Positions 7,755 to 18,862 are shown, counted from the stretch's first letter. The stretch: DNA of 39,188 nucleotides from Rubellimicrobium mesophilum DSM 19309 (GCF_000600335.2 NZ_KK088579.1:1-39188), one strand, 5' to 3'. Notes: generated from the sequence alone by a model not told the origin. Numbers and translations are program-made.

Positions 7755-9044
7755 TCAGTCCGCGAAGGGGTCGGTGACGAGGATGGTGTCGTCGCGCTCG
7801 GGCGAGGTCGAGACCAGGGCGACGGGGCACTGGATCAGCTCCTCGATCCGGCGGACGTACTTGATCGCCTGCGCGGGAAGGTCGGCCCAGGACCGCGCCC
7901 CGGCGGTCGATTCGCGCCAGCCCTCGATCTCCTCGTAGACGGGCTTCACCCGCGCCTGCAGGTTCGCGGCGGTGGGGAGGAAGTCGAGCCGCTCGCCGTC
8001 GAGGTCGTAGCCCACGCAGATGCGCAGCGTGTCGAAGCCGTCGAGCACGTCGAGCTTGGTCAGCGCGATGCCCGAAACGCCCGAGGTCGCGCAGGTCTGG
8101 CGCACCAGCACCGCGTCGAACCAGCCGCAGCGGCGCTTGCGGCCCGTGACGGTGCCGAACTCGTGCCCCCGCTCGCCCAGACGCTCGCCAACCTCGTCCT
8201 CAAGCTCGGTCGGGAAGGGCCCCTCGCCCACGCGGGTCGTGTAGGCCTTGACGATGCCGAGGACGAAATCGACCGCCGTGGGGCCGAGGCCGGTGCCGGT
8301 CGCCGCCATCCCCGCCAGCGTGTTCGAGGAGGTGACATAGGGATAGGTGCCGAAGTCGATGTCGAGGAGCGAGCCCTGCGCCCCCTCGAAGAGGATGCGC
8401 TGCCCGGCGCGGCGGGCCTCGGTCATGACCTTCCAGACGGGCTTGGCGAAGGGCAGGATCTTGGGCGCGACCTCCTCGAGCTGCGCGCGTAGCGCCGCGC
8501 GGTCCACCGGCTCCAGCCCCAGCCCCCGCCGCAGCGCGTCGTGGTGGACGAGAAGGCGGTCGAGGCGGAGGTCCAGCGTCTCCGGGTCGGCGAGGTCGGC
8601 CACGCGGACGGTGCGCCGGCCCACCTTGTCCTCGTAGGCGGGGCCGATGCCGCGCCCGGTGGTGCCGATCTTGGCCACGCCCACCTGCGCCTCGCGCGCG
8701 CGGTCGAGCTCCCCGTGGACGGGAAGGATCAGGGGCGCGTTCTCGGCGATCATCAGCACCTCGGGCGTGACCTGGACCCCCTGCCCCGCCAGACGCTCGA
8801 TCTCCGCCAGCAGCGCCCAGGGGTCGAGCACCACGCCGTTGCCGATCACCGACAGCTTGCCGCGCACGATCCCCGAGGGCAGCAGCGACAGCTTGTAGAC
8901 GGTGTCGCCGATGACGAGGGTGTGGCCGGCGTTGTGGCCGCCCTGGAACCGCGCGATCACGTCCGCGCGCTCGGAGAGCCAGTCGACGATCTTGCCCTTC
9001 CCCTCGTCGCCCCACTGGCTGCCTACGACGACGACGTTGGCCAT
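7755..9044 (-). CDS. purA: adenylosuccinate synthetase
   Basis: 429 residues, full length. Joins IMP and aspartate using GTP, the first committed step to AMP. Seen: the N-terminal [16 protein letters not shown] with GGHNAGHT, the IMP loop [34 protein letters not shown], and the GTP-binding [12 protein letters not shown] at 9044 is preceded by a strong purine-rich site (GAAGGGAAGGG). Leads a two-gene unit with DUF2842 and is divergent from secG. Confidence 0.97.
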   Translation of the reverse strand: MANVVVVGSQWGDEGKGKIVDWLSERADVIARFQGGHNAGHTLVIGDTVYKLSLLPSGIVRGKLSVIGNGVVLDPWALLAEIERLAGQGVQVTPEVLMIAENAPLILPVHGELDRAREAQVGVAKIGTTGRGIGPAYEDKVGRRTVRVADLADPETLDLRLDRLLVHHDALRRGLGLEPVDRAALRAQLEEVAPKILPFAKPVWKVMTEARRAGQRILFEGAQGSLLDIDFGTYPYVTSSNTLAGMAATGTGLGPTAVDFVLGIVKAYTTRVGEGPFPTELEDEVGERLGERGHEFGTVTGRKRRCGWFDAVLVRQTCATSGVSGIALTKLDVLDGFDTLRICVGYDLDGERLDFLPTAANLQARVKPVYEEIEGWRESTAGARSWADLPAQAIKYVRRIEELIQCPVALVSTSPERDDTILVTDPFAD

Positions 9045-9142
9045 GGCTCATCCCTTCCCTTCAAACCGCGACCCCTATAGCGGCGAGGGGCGGGAGGGGG
9101 AAGCGGGTGCCGCGACCCTGTGTCCGAGGGGCCCCTTCGGGG

Positions 9143-9171
9143 TTGCGGGAGGCGGCGCCCGGCACTAATAC
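9143..9171 (+). promoter_or_regulatory. predicted sigma-70 promoter of secG
   Basis: TTGCGG (9143-9148), a 17-base spacer, and TAATAC (9166-9171) match the alphaproteobacterial housekeeping promoter well. The start of transcription would fall about 25 bases before the secG ATG. Confidence 0.55.
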
Positions 9172-9201
9172 CCCCGGGTCCATCCTCGGGGAACTTCGTC
9201 C

Positions 9202-9609
9202 ATGGAAACCGTCGCCCTCGTCGTCCTCCTGATCCTCGCGGTCGCGCTGATCGGGGTGGTGCTGCTCCAGCGGAACGAAGGGGGGGGCTTGGGCATGGGC
9301 GCGGGCGGCGTGATGACGGGCCGGGCGCAGGCCACGGCGCTGGCGCGGGCGACCTGGTGGATCGGCGGCGCCTTCATGGTCGTGTCGCTGGCCATGACGG
9401 TGATCGCGGCGCGGGACGCGGCGGGCACCTCGGTCGTGGACCAGATCAATCCCGCCGCCAACGACGAGGCTCCGGCCGACGCCACGGCGCCGGCGGTTCC
9501 GGACCTCGGCGCGGGCGGCAGCCTCCTGCCGCCTCCGGCCGGGGGCGAGGCACCCGCCGAGGGCACGGCTCCGGCGACGGACGCGCCCCTGGTCCCCTCG
9601 GGCGACTGA
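9202..9609 (+). CDS. secG: preprotein translocase subunit SecG
   Basis: 135 residues. Two membrane helices (METVALVVLLILAVALIGVVLLQ and ATWWIGGAFMVVSLAMTVIAA) flank the family motif LQRNEGGGLG and the GG-rich cytoplasmic loop. It is the accessory subunit of the SecYEG channel. The C-terminal ~60 residues are a Pro/Ala-rich tail common in alphaproteobacterial SecG. Precedes pyrG on the same strand, as in many Rhodobacterales. Confidence 0.93.
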   Translation: METVALVVLLILAVALIGVVLLQRNEGGGLGMGAGGVMTGRAQATALARATWWIGGAFMVVSLAMTVIAARDAAGTSVVDQINPAANDEAPADATAPAVPDLGAGGSLLPPPAGGEAPAEGTAPATDAPLVPSGD

Positions 9610-9629
9610 CACAAGTGCAGGTTCGCCGG

Positions 9630-9658
9630 TTGCGCGGGCGGGGCGCTTCCGGCTAGAA
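9630..9658 (+). promoter_or_regulatory. predicted promoter of pyrG
   Basis: TTGCGC (9630-9635), a 17-base spacer, and CTAGAA (9653-9658) lie in the secG-pyrG gap, about 70 bases ahead of the pyrG start. Same spacing and -35 style as the secG promoter. Confidence 0.4.
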
Positions 9659-9729
9659 GGAAATCCCGTGGCGGCGCGACCATCGGTGCGCCGGACATGA
9701 TTCTATTTGCCAGACCACGGGGGCTGCTC

Positions 9730-11373
<1,644 letters not shown>

Positions 11374-11497
11374 TCCTCCGGCCCTGGGACCAAGGTTCTA
11401 GTGGCTGGCCTCGCTTCTCCCGCTATCTCCGAGGGGACCGCCAGAACGGCGCCAAGGCCGTCACGGTCCCATCGCGAAACCCTCGGGAGGACACAAG

Positions 11498-11830
11498 ATG
11501 AGCGCGTTCCTGATCGCCCAGGTGAAGGTCACCGACCCCGCCTGGATCCCCGACTACGCCGCCAAGGTGCACGACATCGCGGCCAGGCACGGCGGGCGCT
11601 ACCTGTCGCGGAGCCCGAACGTCACCCGCCTGGAGGGCGAGGCGCCCGACGTCTCCCTCGTGGCCCTGATCCAGTTCCCGGACGTCCAGTCCGCCGAGGC
11701 CTTCGCGAAGGACCCGGACTACGCCCCCTTCGTCGCCGCGCGTCAGGCGGGGAGCGTCAGCAACTTCTACGTCATCGACGACACCGACGCGGCGGGCTCC
11801 ATCCCTTACCTGCCCAAGGCACAGGGTTAG
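11498..11830 (+). CDS. DUF1330 family protein
   Basis: 110 residues. The dimeric alpha-beta barrel (ferredoxin-like) pattern of DUF1330 is clear: AFLIAQVKVTDPAWIPDYAAKV, HGGRYLSR, ALIQFPDVQSAEAFAKDPDYAP, FYVIDD. Function unknown; cytoplasmic. ATG at 11498 follows GGGAGGACACAAG, a strong ribosome site. Single gene between pyrG and the convergent mipA. Confidence 0.9.
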   Translation: MSAFLIAQVKVTDPAWIPDYAAKVHDIAARHGGRYLSRSPNVTRLEGEAPDVSLVALIQFPDVQSAEAFAKDPDYAPFVAARQAGSVSNFYVIDDTDAAGSIPYLPKAQG

Positions 11831-11865
11831 CGAGCCGTAGAGTAGACGGTTCCCCCGGAATGCGG

Positions 11866-11905
11866 GGGTTCACCCATCCTCCTTGGCCGAGCGATGGGTG
11901 AACCC
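11866..11905. terminator. inverted repeat between convergent genes, likely bidirectional terminator
   Basis: GGGTTCACCCATC (11866-11878) and GATGGGTGAACCC (11893-11905) form a perfect 13-bp stem with a 14-base loop in the gap between DUF1330 (+) and mipA (-). No clear U-run follows on either side. The arm sequence resembles the GGGTTCACCCC core of palindromes elsewhere in the window. Confidence 0.6.
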
Positions 11906-11936
11906 AGGGCTTTGCCCCGGAAACACCCACCCTGCG

Positions 11937-12692
11937 TCAAAACCTGAAGTCGAACCGCCTTGTCACCCCCACGAAGGCGCTCACCTGATCGTCGTCCTGG
12001 GTGATCGGGCTGTCGGCGGCGTCGTTCTTCAGCCGGTCCCAGCGCACCCCCGTCTCGATGCCCCAGAGGTCGGTCAGCCGGTATTCGGCGCTGGCCTCCA
12101 GCCCCGCCGACAGCACCCCGCCCGAGGCGTCGAAGGCTGCGAAGTCGCTCGCGGCGGCCTCGGCGGACGTCACGCCGAAATAGGTGCTCGCGAAGCGGTC
12201 CGAGCCCCAGGAGACGCGCGGCCCGGCGCGCAGCGTCAGGCGGTCGGAGGGCCGGGCGATCAGGTCCATGCCGAGGTCGCCCACCCAGGCGTTGTGGCCG
12301 ACCACCCCGTAGCGCGCCACCACGAAGGCCTCCCACCAGGGCTGCGAATAGGAGATGCCGCCGCCGAGCTCGACCGAGGCGTCCACGTCGTCGAGGCCCG
12401 CGAGCTCGTCGAAGTCGTCGGCGCTCCGCTCGGGCAGGTAGCGGAAGGAGCCGCGGAAGCCCCAGCCCTCCGGGATCGCCTCGGAGTCGGGGTCGCCGAA
12501 GGACAGGGGCCCGAGGCTCAGCGCGCCGAAGGAGAAGGCGAGGTCGGGGCCGACCGTCACCTCGTCCGAGCCGAAGTAGCCCGGCCGCGCCTCGATCCCG
12601 CCTCGCAGCGTGAAGGCGAAGCGGTTCCCCTCCTGCGCCTGGGCGGCAAGGGGCAGGAGCGCGGCAAGAGCCGCGAGCACAGGGCGGAGCAT
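11937..12692 (-). CDS. MipA/OmpV family outer-membrane protein
   Basis: 251 residues with a Sec signal peptide (MLRPVLAALAALLPLAAQAQ). The mature chain shows alternating amphipathic beta-strands and the family patterns RFAFTLRGGIEARPGYFGSDE, DASVELGGGISY, LTLRAGPRVSWGSDRFASTYFGVT and a terminal aromatic strand VGVTRRFDFRF, consistent with a small outer-membrane barrel. MipA in E. coli links PBP1B and MltA; OmpV relatives act as porins or adhesins, so the exact role is open. The frame is open upstream to 14009, but that is readthrough opposite another gene; ATG at 12692 starts the signal peptide. Confidence 0.88.
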   Translation of the reverse strand: MLRPVLAALAALLPLAAQAQEGNRFAFTLRGGIEARPGYFGSDEVTVGPDLAFSFGALSLGPLSFGDPDSEAIPEGWGFRGSFRYLPERSADDFDELAGLDDVDASVELGGGISYSQPWWEAFVVARYGVVGHNAWVGDLGMDLIARPSDRLTLRAGPRVSWGSDRFASTYFGVTSAEAAASDFAAFDASGGVLSAGLEASAEYRLTDLWGIETGVRWDRLKNDAADSPITQDDDQVSAFVGVTRRFDFRF

Positions 12693-12806
12693 GGTCGGGG
12701 TCCTATCGTGAGGTGTCGCAAAGGAGGCTAGCGGGCGGTGACAAGAAAGCCAGAGCGGAGGCCGCAGGCTGCGCGGCTCTCCGCCCCCCGTAGGGTGCGC
12801 GGACCT

Positions 12807-12943
12807 CGTAGGGCGGGGTTCACCCCGCCATCCCCAGCCGATGTCGGGAGCCTGCGGAAGGGTGCCCGTCCCCCGGAGGGAGTGAAACCTGTGCCGCTCC
12901 CTCCATCCGAGCCGTCGCATGGCGAGCTGAACCCCGCCCTGCG
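12807..12943. repeat. GTAGGGCGGGGTTCACCCC-type palindrome pair
   Basis: The unit CGTAGGGCGGGGTTCACCCC, completed by GCC, occurs at 12807-12829. A diverged inverted copy (GGCGAGCTGAACCCCGCCCTGCG) is at 12921-12943. Each is itself a near-palindrome, and the two together can form a larger stem around a ~90-base loop. A partial extra copy (CGTAGGGTGCGC) precedes at about 12789. They fill most of the 263-base gap between mipA and the flavin dehydrogenase gene, in which I see no gene. Confidence 0.7.
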
Positions 12944-12955
12944 GTGACCCGCCCC

Positions 12956-15463
12956 TCAGCCGTCCTGACGCAGGCGCGCGTTCGACGGGTCGTACGGGCT
13001 GTCCTCGGTCACGACGGCGTCCCAGAGCTCGCGCAGCATCCGCACCTTGAGCCTGGTCCCCGGCACCGCCAGCTCCGGCCGGACGTAGCCCATGCCGATG
13101 CTCTTGCCGAAGGCGACCGAGTAGCCGCCCGAGGTGAGGCGGCCGACCTTCTCGCCGGCCTCGTCGAACAGCGCCTCGCGGCCCCAGGGGTCGGCGTCCG
13201 CCGGCCCGTCGATCAGCACGGTCACGCACTTCGACCGGATGCCGAGCGCCTGCATCGCCGCCTTGCCCCGGAAGTCCTTCTCCAGGTCCACGAAGCGCGG
13301 CAGGTCGGCCTCGAGCGGCGTCGCGTCGCGGCCCAGCTCGTTGCCGAAGGCGCGGTAGCTCTTCTCCTGGCGCAGCCAGTTCTGCGCGCGGGCGCCCACG
13401 AGCTTCAGCCCATGCGCCTGCCCCGCCTTCTCCAGCAGGTCGAAGAGGTAGTTCTGCATCTCGATCGGGTGATGCAGCTCCCAGCCGAGCTCGCCGGTGT
13501 AGGCCACGCGGATCGCCTGCACGGGGCACATCCCGAGCTCGATCCGGTGCGACGACAGCCAGGGGAAGCGCTTGTTCGACAGCGCCGTCTCCGGGTCCGC
13601 GTCCTTGATGACCGACTTGAGCAGCGCGCGCGAGTTCGGCCCCGCGAGCGCGAAGACGCCCCACTGGGTCGTGACGTCCTGCACCTCGATGCGGCCGAAC
13701 TCGGCCTCCTTGTCCTGCACGGACTTCCGCAGGTAGTCGCCGTCGTAGTCCGCCCAGGCGCCGGCGCTCACCAGATAGTAATCGTCCTCGGCGATGCGGA
13801 CGATGGTGTATTCCGTCCGCGTCGTCCCGGCGTCGGTCAGCGCGTAGGTCAGGTTGATGCGGCCCACCTTGGGCAGCTTGTTGGTCGTGAACCAGTCGAG
13901 GAAGGCCGTCGCGCCCGGACCCTTCACGCGGTGCTTGGCGAAGGCGGTGGCATCCACCATCCCGACCGTCTCGCGGATCGCCTTGGCCTCGTCGACGGCG
14001 TATTGCCACCAGCCGCCACGGCGGAACGAACGCGTGTCGTGGTCGAAGCCCTCCGGTGCGTCCAGCGGCCCGTAGTAGATCGGCCGCTCCCAGCCGTTCA
14101 CCTGACCGAACTGCGCGCCCCGGACCTTCTGGCGGTCATAGGCGGGCGAGGTCCGCAGCGGACGCGCGGCGGGCCGCTCCTCGTCGGGGTGGTGGAGGAT
14201 GAAGACGTGGTCGTAGGCTTCCTCGTTCTTCCGGGCCGCGTACTCGGTCGTCATCCAGCCGCCGAAGCGCTTGGGGTCGAGCGAGGCCATGTCGATCTCG
14301 GCCTCCCCGTCCACCATCATCTGCGCGAGGTAGTGGCCCGTCCCCCCAGCGGCGGTGATCCCGAAGGAGAAGCCCTCGGCCAGCCACATATTGCGCAGGC
14401 CCGGCACCGGGCCGACCAGCGGGTTGCCGTCCGGCGTGTAGCAGATCGGGCCGTTGTAGTCGTCCTTGAGGCCCACCGTCTCCGAGGAGGGGATGCGGTG
14501 GATGAAGCTCATGTACTCGCCCTCGATCCGGTCAAGGTCGAGCGGGAAGAGGTCGGCGCGGAAGCTGTCCGGCACGCCGTACTCGAAGCGCGCGGGGGCG
14601 TTCTTCTCGTAGGGGCCGAGGATCCAGCCGCCCCGTTCCTCGCGGACATACCACTTGGCGTCGGCGTCCCGAAGGACCGGGTGCTGCGGATTGGTGGAGC
14701 GCCACTGGACCAGCGCCGGGTCCTGCTCGGTCACGATGTACTGGTGCTCGACCGGGATCGCCGGGATCCTGATGCCGAGGAGCTTCGCGGTGCGCTGGGC
14801 GTGGTTGCCGGTGGCGGTCACGACGTGCTCGGCCCGGATGACCTCGCGGTCCTCGGTGGGGAGGAGGTTGCCGCCCCGGTCCTCCATGCGCGTCACCGAC
14901 ACGCGCCAGTGGTCGCCGGCCCATTCGTAGCCGTCCACCTGCCACTTCCGCTCGATGGTGACGCCGCGCTGGCGGGCGCCCTTGGCCATCGCCATCGTGA
15001 CGTCGGCAGGGTTGATGTAGCCGTCCTGCGGGTGGAAGAGCGCGCCCCTCAGGTCCTCGGTCCGCACCAGCGGCCAGCGGTCGGCGATCTCCTTGGGCGA
15101 CAGGAACTCGTGGTGGACGCCGGCGGTCTCGGCGGTGGTCGAATACAGCATGTACTCGTCCATGCGGTCCTGCGTCTGCGCCATCCGCAGGTTGCCCACG
15201 ACGAAGAAGCCGGCATCGAGGCCGGTCTCGGCTTCCAGCGACTTGTAGAAGTCCACGGAATACTTGTGGATGTGGGTCGTCGCGTAGCCCATGTTGAAGA
15301 GCGGCAGCAGCCCCGCCGCGTGCCAGGTCGAGCCGCTTGTCAGCTCGTCCCGCTCCAGCAGCATCGTGTCCCAGCCCTTCTTGGCGAGGTGGTAGGCGAT
15401 GCCGGTCCCCACCGCGCCGCCCCCCACCACGAGAGCCTTCACCTCGGTCTTGAGCTGAGCCAT
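12956..15463 (-). CDS. FAD-dependent dehydrogenase with GcvT domains (dimethylglycine/sarcosine dehydrogenase-like)
   Basis: 835 residues. N-terminal DAO fold: dinucleotide motif VVGGGAVGTGIAYHLAKKG, then GSTWHAAGLLPLFN, in which the His corresponds to the residue that binds FAD covalently in dimethylglycine dehydrogenase. The middle is the FAO_M domain and the second half is the GcvT-type folate-binding domain (GMVDATAFAKHRVKGPGA, LAGPNSRALL, AYTGELGWELHHP) with the GcvT C-terminal barrel. Family members demethylate dimethylglycine or sarcosine and pass the methyl group to tetrahydrofolate as 5,10-methylene-THF. Substrate is not fixed by sequence. ATG at 15463 with AGGGGA upstream is preferred to the frame start at 15496. 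Divergent from panC-panB. Confidence 0.88.
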   Translation of the reverse strand: MAQLKTEVKALVVGGGAVGTGIAYHLAKKGWDTMLLERDELTSGSTWHAAGLLPLFNMGYATTHIHKYSVDFYKSLEAETGLDAGFFVVGNLRMAQTQDRMDEYMLYSTTAETAGVHHEFLSPKEIADRWPLVRTEDLRGALFHPQDGYINPADVTMAMAKGARQRGVTIERKWQVDGYEWAGDHWRVSVTRMEDRGGNLLPTEDREVIRAEHVVTATGNHAQRTAKLLGIRIPAIPVEHQYIVTEQDPALVQWRSTNPQHPVLRDADAKWYVREERGGWILGPYEKNAPARFEYGVPDSFRADLFPLDLDRIEGEYMSFIHRIPSSETVGLKDDYNGPICYTPDGNPLVGPVPGLRNMWLAEGFSFGITAAGGTGHYLAQMMVDGEAEIDMASLDPKRFGGWMTTEYAARKNEEAYDHVFILHHPDEERPAARPLRTSPAYDRQKVRGAQFGQVNGWERPIYYGPLDAPEGFDHDTRSFRRGGWWQYAVDEAKAIRETVGMVDATAFAKHRVKGPGATAFLDWFTTNKLPKVGRINLTYALTDAGTTRTEYTIVRIAEDDYYLVSAGAWADYDGDYLRKSVQDKEAEFGRIEVQDVTTQWGVFALAGPNSRALLKSVIKDADPETALSNKRFPWLSSHRIELGMCPVQAIRVAYTGELGWELHHPIEMQNYLFDLLEKAGQAHGLKLVGARAQNWLRQEKSYRAFGNELGRDATPLEADLPRFVDLEKDFRGKAAMQALGIRSKCVTVLIDGPADADPWGREALFDEAGEKVGRLTSGGYSVAFGKSIGMGYVRPELAVPGTRLKVRMLRELWDAVVTEDSPYDPSNARLRQDG

Positions 15464-15673
15464 TCCGTTATCCCCTGTCCGGTCGCGCGGCCACATTGGT
15501 CAGGCGCGGGAATAGGGCGCGGCCAGCCCCGACGCAACGAAGGGCGAATGCGACCGTGCGACGCCGCGGAGGTCGGGGACGGGCATTCCCGATCGGCCTC
15601 GGCGGACGCTGGGATCGACCGATGCTTGCCGCGACGCGGCGCGCTCCCTAGAACGTGAGCGGAGGGGGACGCC

Positions 15674-16524
15674 ATGAAGACCTGCGAGACCGTCGCCGCG
15701 ATGCGCAGCCTTCGCCGGTCCTGGACCGGCACCGTCGCGCTGGTCCCCACGATGGGCGCGCTGCACGCCGGGCACATGACGCTGATGGCCGAGGCCAGGC
15801 GGCGCGCCGACCATGTCGCCGCCTCGATCTTCGTGAACCCCACGCAGTTCGGCGACCCACGGGACCTCGAGGCCTACCCCCGGACGCTCGACGCCGACCG
15901 CGCGATGCTGGAAGGCGCGGGCGTGGAGGCGCTGTTCCTGCCCTCCGTCGGGGAGATGTATCCCGAGGGCGACGAGACCATCGTGGAGACGACGCGCCTC
16001 GCCGCCCTCTTCCACGGCGCGGTGCGGCCGGGGCACTTCCGGGGCGTGGCGACGGTGGTGACGAAGCTCCTCAACATCGTGCGGCCGGACGTCGCCCTCT
16101 TCGGGGAAAAGGACTACCAGCAGCTCGCCGTGATCCGCCGCATGGTCCGCGACCTTCACCTGCCGGTCGGGATCGTGGGCGTCCCGACCCTGCGAGAAAC
16201 GGACGGCCTCGCCCTATCCTCCCGCAACGTCCGCCTCTCGCCCGACGCACGGCAGGCCGCCACGGTCCTGAGCCGCGCCCTCGACCGCGCCGAAGCCCTG
16301 GCCGGCGCGGGCGCCACCGTCGAGGAGATGCGCGCCATGATCCGCGAGACCCTGGCGCAGGAGCCGCGCGCCACGCTCAAGGGCCTCGACATCGTGGACG
16401 CCGAGCGCTTCACCCCGTCGTCCGCCACCTGACCCGCCGCGCCGGGATCATGATCTCGGCCGAGGTCGGGGGCGTCCTGCTGATCGACCAGCGCGAGGTC
16501 GGCCCACTTCAGGAGATCCGATGA
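15674..16524 (+). CDS. panC: pantothenate synthetase, frameshifted near the 3' end
   Basis: Joins pantoate and beta-alanine using ATP. Seen: [18 protein letters not shown] (HxGH nucleotide motif), [43 protein letters not shown] and the KMSKS-like LSSRN loop. As sequenced the frame stops at 16432 after [12 protein letters not shown]. One missing base near 16405 explains this: the next frame continues [20 protein letters not shown] and [17 protein letters not shown] to a stop at 16522-16524, which is the normal family ending and overlaps the panB ATG (ATGA). Repaired length is 283 residues, the family norm. Sequencing error is more likely than a real mutation. GGAGGGGGA precedes the ATG. Confidence 0.9.
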
Positions 16525-17336
16525 GCACCGAGCCCAGCCAGCCCGTCCGCCGCATCACCGTTCCCCAGATCCGCGCCCGCAAGGGTGGCGCGCCCATCGT
16601 CTCCTTGACGAGCTATCACGCCCACACCGCCGCCATCGTGGACCGCCACGCCGAGATCATCCTCGTGGGCGACAGCCTCGGCATGGTGATGCACGGGATG
16701 GAGACGACCGTGGGCGTGCCGCTCGACCTCATGCTCATGCACGGGCGCGCGGTGGTGCGGGGGACGAAGCGGGCGCTCGTCGTGGTGGACATGCCCTTCG
16801 GCTCCTACGAGGAGAGCCCCAGCATCGCCTTCCGCAACGCCGCCACCGTGATGAAGGAGACCGGCTGCGGCGCCGTGAAGCTCGAGGGCGGCGCCCGCAT
16901 GGGCGAGACGATCCGCTTCCTGACCGAGCGGGGCATCCCCGTCATGGCGCATATCGGCCTCACGCCCCAGTCCTCGCACGTGATGGGCGGCTTCAAGACG
17001 CAAGGCCGCGACGAGGACACCTGGCACCTCCACGAGGAGGACGCCCGCGTCGTGGCCGAGGCCGGGGCCTTCTCGGTGGTGCTTGAGGGCATGGTGGAGC
17101 CGCTGGCCGCCCGGATCACGGCCCAATGCCCGATCCCCACCATCGGCATCGGGGCCTCGCCCGCCTGCGACGGGCAGATCCTCGTCTTGGAGGACATGCT
17201 GGGCCTGAGCCCGCGCCCACCCAAGTTCGTCAAGGTCTACGGCCGCCTGGGCGACATGATCGAAGAGGCGGTGAAGGCCTACGCCGAGGACGTGCGCGCC
17301 CGGACCTTCCCGACCGAGGATCAGGTCTACCGCTAA
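16521..17336 (+). CDS. panB: 3-methyl-2-oxobutanoate hydroxymethyltransferase
   Basis: 271 residues. Adds a hydroxymethyl group from 5,10-methylene-THF to ketoisovalerate to give ketopantoate, the first pantothenate-specific step. Family motifs: [80 protein letters not shown] full (beta/alpha)8 barrel. Its ATG overlaps the restored panC stop, so panC-panB is an operon. A hairpin terminator follows within ten bases. Confidence 0.97.
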   Translation: MSTEPSQPVRRITVPQIRARKGGAPIVSLTSYHAHTAAIVDRHAEIILVGDSLGMVMHGMETTVGVPLDLMLMHGRAVVRGTKRALVVVDMPFGSYEESPSIAFRNAATVMKETGCGAVKLEGGARMGETIRFLTERGIPVMAHIGLTPQSSHVMGGFKTQGRDEDTWHLHEEDARVVAEAGAFSVVLEGMVEPLAARITAQCPIPTIGIGASPACDGQILVLEDMLGLSPRPPKFVKVYGRLGDMIEEAVKAYAEDVRARTFPTEDQVYR

Positions 17337-17343
17337 GAAGAAA

Positions 17344-17370
17344 GGCCCCCGCCGTCCGGCAGGGGCCCCC
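17344..17370 (+). terminator. hairpin terminator after panB
   Basis: GGCCCCCGCCG (17344-17354) pairs with CGGCAGGGGCC (17357-17367), 11 positions with one mismatch. It begins seven bases after the panB stop and lies between panB and the convergent DUF1328 gene. No U-run follows, which is common in high-GC alphaproteobacteria. Confidence 0.6.
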
Positions 17371-17388
17371 TTGGTCGCGTCATCCGCG

Positions 17389-17562
17389 TCAGACCGGCGG
17401 GCGGCCCCGGATGGCGCGGGCGATCATCGCGATGACGAAGAGCGCGATGAACACGAAGAAGATGATCTGCGCGATCCCGGCCGAGGCGGAGGCGATGCCC
17501 CCGAAGCCGAAGAGGGCGGCGATCAGAGCGATCACAAGGAAGGTGATGGCCCATCCGAGCAT
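17389..17562 (-). CDS. DUF1328 (YtjA-like) small membrane protein
   Basis: 57 residues forming two hydrophobic helices ([19 protein letters not shown] and [20 protein letters not shown]) with a short basic end, the DUF1328 pattern. Function unknown; small stress-associated inner-membrane protein family. ATG at 17562 is chosen because AGGAG is seven bases upstream; the longer frame starts would add a polar N-terminus. Confidence 0.88.
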   Translation of the reverse strand: MLGWAITFLVIALIAALFGFGGIASASAGIAQIIFFVFIALFVIAMIARAIRGRPPV

Positions 17563-17696
17563 GGTTGAACTCCTTTCGGAAACAGGCATTTGACTCTCAA
17601 ACGCCGGCCTTCGCGCTCGGGTTCCGGCCGCCTCGCCCCTTCCGCTTCGCTTCGCGCGATGTAGGTTCACGGGCAACGCCGAATCCGGAGGACCCC

Positions 17697-18683
17697 ATGG
17701 CCGCCACCGCCCGCACCGTCGTCATCCGCCAGCACGGCGGCCCCGAGGTCCTGGAGATCGAGGAGCGTCCCGTGGGCGAGCCCGGCCCCGGCGAGGTCCG
17801 AATCCGCCAGCACGCCATCGGCCTCAACTTCATCGACGTCTACCAGCGGTCGGGCACCTACAAGATGAACCTGCCCGCCGCCTTGGGGCAGGAGGGCGCG
17901 GGCGTCGTCGAGGCGGTGGGCGAGGGCGTGACCCACCTCGCCCCCGGCGACCGCGCGGCCTATGGCGGCGGCCCCGCCGGCGCCTATGCCGAGGTCCGCG
18001 TGATGCCCGCCGCATCGGTCGTCAGGCTGCCCGACGCCATCTCCTTCGAGGAGGCCGCCGCCGGCATCCTCAAGGGCCTGACGGTCCAGTTCCTGTTCCG
18101 CCGCACCGTCCCCATCGCGGCCGGCGACACGGTCCTCTTCCTCCCCGCCGCCGGGGGCGTCGGCCTGATCGCCTGCCAATGGGCGCGGTCCGAGGGCATC
18201 CGCCTCATCGCCGCCGCAGGCTCCCCGGAGAAGTGCCGGCTCGCCTTGGAGCATGGCGCCTCGGAGGCCATCGACTACCGCGCCACGCCGGATATCGCCG
18301 CCGAGGTGCGCCGCCTGACCGACGGCAAGGGCGTGGCCGTGGTCATGGACGGCGTGGGCAAGGACACGTTCGAGGCCTCGCTCGACAGCCTCCGCCCCCT
18401 CGGCATGATGATCTGCTTCGGCGCGGCCTCGGGCCCGGTGCCGCCCTTCGACATCCTGGGACTCTCGCGGCGCGGCTCGCTCAAGCTCACCCGGCCGACG
18501 ATGTTCACCCACATCGCGGACCCGGAGGCACTGCGCGAGATGGCGGCGGACCTCTTCGGCAAGATGGAGAGCGGCGCGGTCAAGGTGCGCGTGGACCAGC
18601 GTTTCCCGCTCGATCGGGTGGCCGACGCGCACCGGGCGCTGGAGTCGCGCTCGACCACCGGCTCGACGGTGCTGGTCCCGTAG
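17697..18683 (+). CDS. NAD(P)H:quinone oxidoreductase (QOR/zeta-crystallin type)
   Basis: 328 residues of the zinc-free medium-chain dehydrogenase family. N-terminal GroES-like domain ([39 protein letters not shown]), then a Rossmann domain with [16 protein letters not shown]. No zinc-binding cysteines are seen, as expected for quinone reductases. Likely reduces quinones or enals with NADPH in the cytoplasm. ATG at 17697 follows CGGAGGA; the frame is open from 17565 but earlier residues do not fit the family. Its stop codon lies inside a palindromic repeat unit. Confidence 0.9.
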   Translation: MAATARTVVIRQHGGPEVLEIEERPVGEPGPGEVRIRQHAIGLNFIDVYQRSGTYKMNLPAALGQEGAGVVEAVGEGVTHLAPGDRAAYGGGPAGAYAEVRVMPAASVVRLPDAISFEEAAAGILKGLTVQFLFRRTVPIAAGDTVLFLPAAGGVGLIACQWARSEGIRLIAAAGSPEKCRLALEHGASEAIDYRATPDIAAEVRRLTDGKGVAVVMDGVGKDTFEASLDSLRPLGMMICFGAASGPVPPFDILGLSRRGSLKLTRPTMFTHIADPEALREMAADLFGKMESGAVKVRVDQRFPLDRVADAHRALESRSTTGSTVLVP

Positions 18684-18702
18684 GTTGGGGTTTCACCCCA
18701 CC
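18679..18702. repeat. GTAGG-GGGG-TTTCACCCC palindrome unit
   Basis: A variant of the interspersed unit (CGTAGGTTGGGGTTTCACCC, continuing CACC) that begins inside the last codons of the quinone oxidoreductase; the stop TAG is part of the unit. Confidence 0.6.
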
Positions 18703-18745
18703 ACCCTCGGCGTCCTCCCGGGGGCGGTCCCGGCTGGAATCAGCC

Positions 18746-18826
18746 CCGTAGGGCGGGGTTCACCTCGCCATTCCCGGGGGGCCAATCGGCTGCTCGCGTG
18801 ATGGCGGGGTGAACCCCGCCCTACGG
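18746..18826. terminator. inverted pair of palindrome units between convergent genes
   Basis: The unit at 18746-18771 and its inverted copy at 18801-18826 (GGCGGGGTGAACCCCGCC followed by CTACGG) pair over about 26 bases with one mismatch and a 29-base loop. It sits in the 179-base gap between the quinone oxidoreductase (+) and gltX (-) and could end transcription from both sides. It belongs to the same repeat family as 12807-12943. Confidence 0.6.
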
Positions 18827-18862
18827 CAAGCCTACTCCTGTCAGCGCCTTACAGGCTGATCC

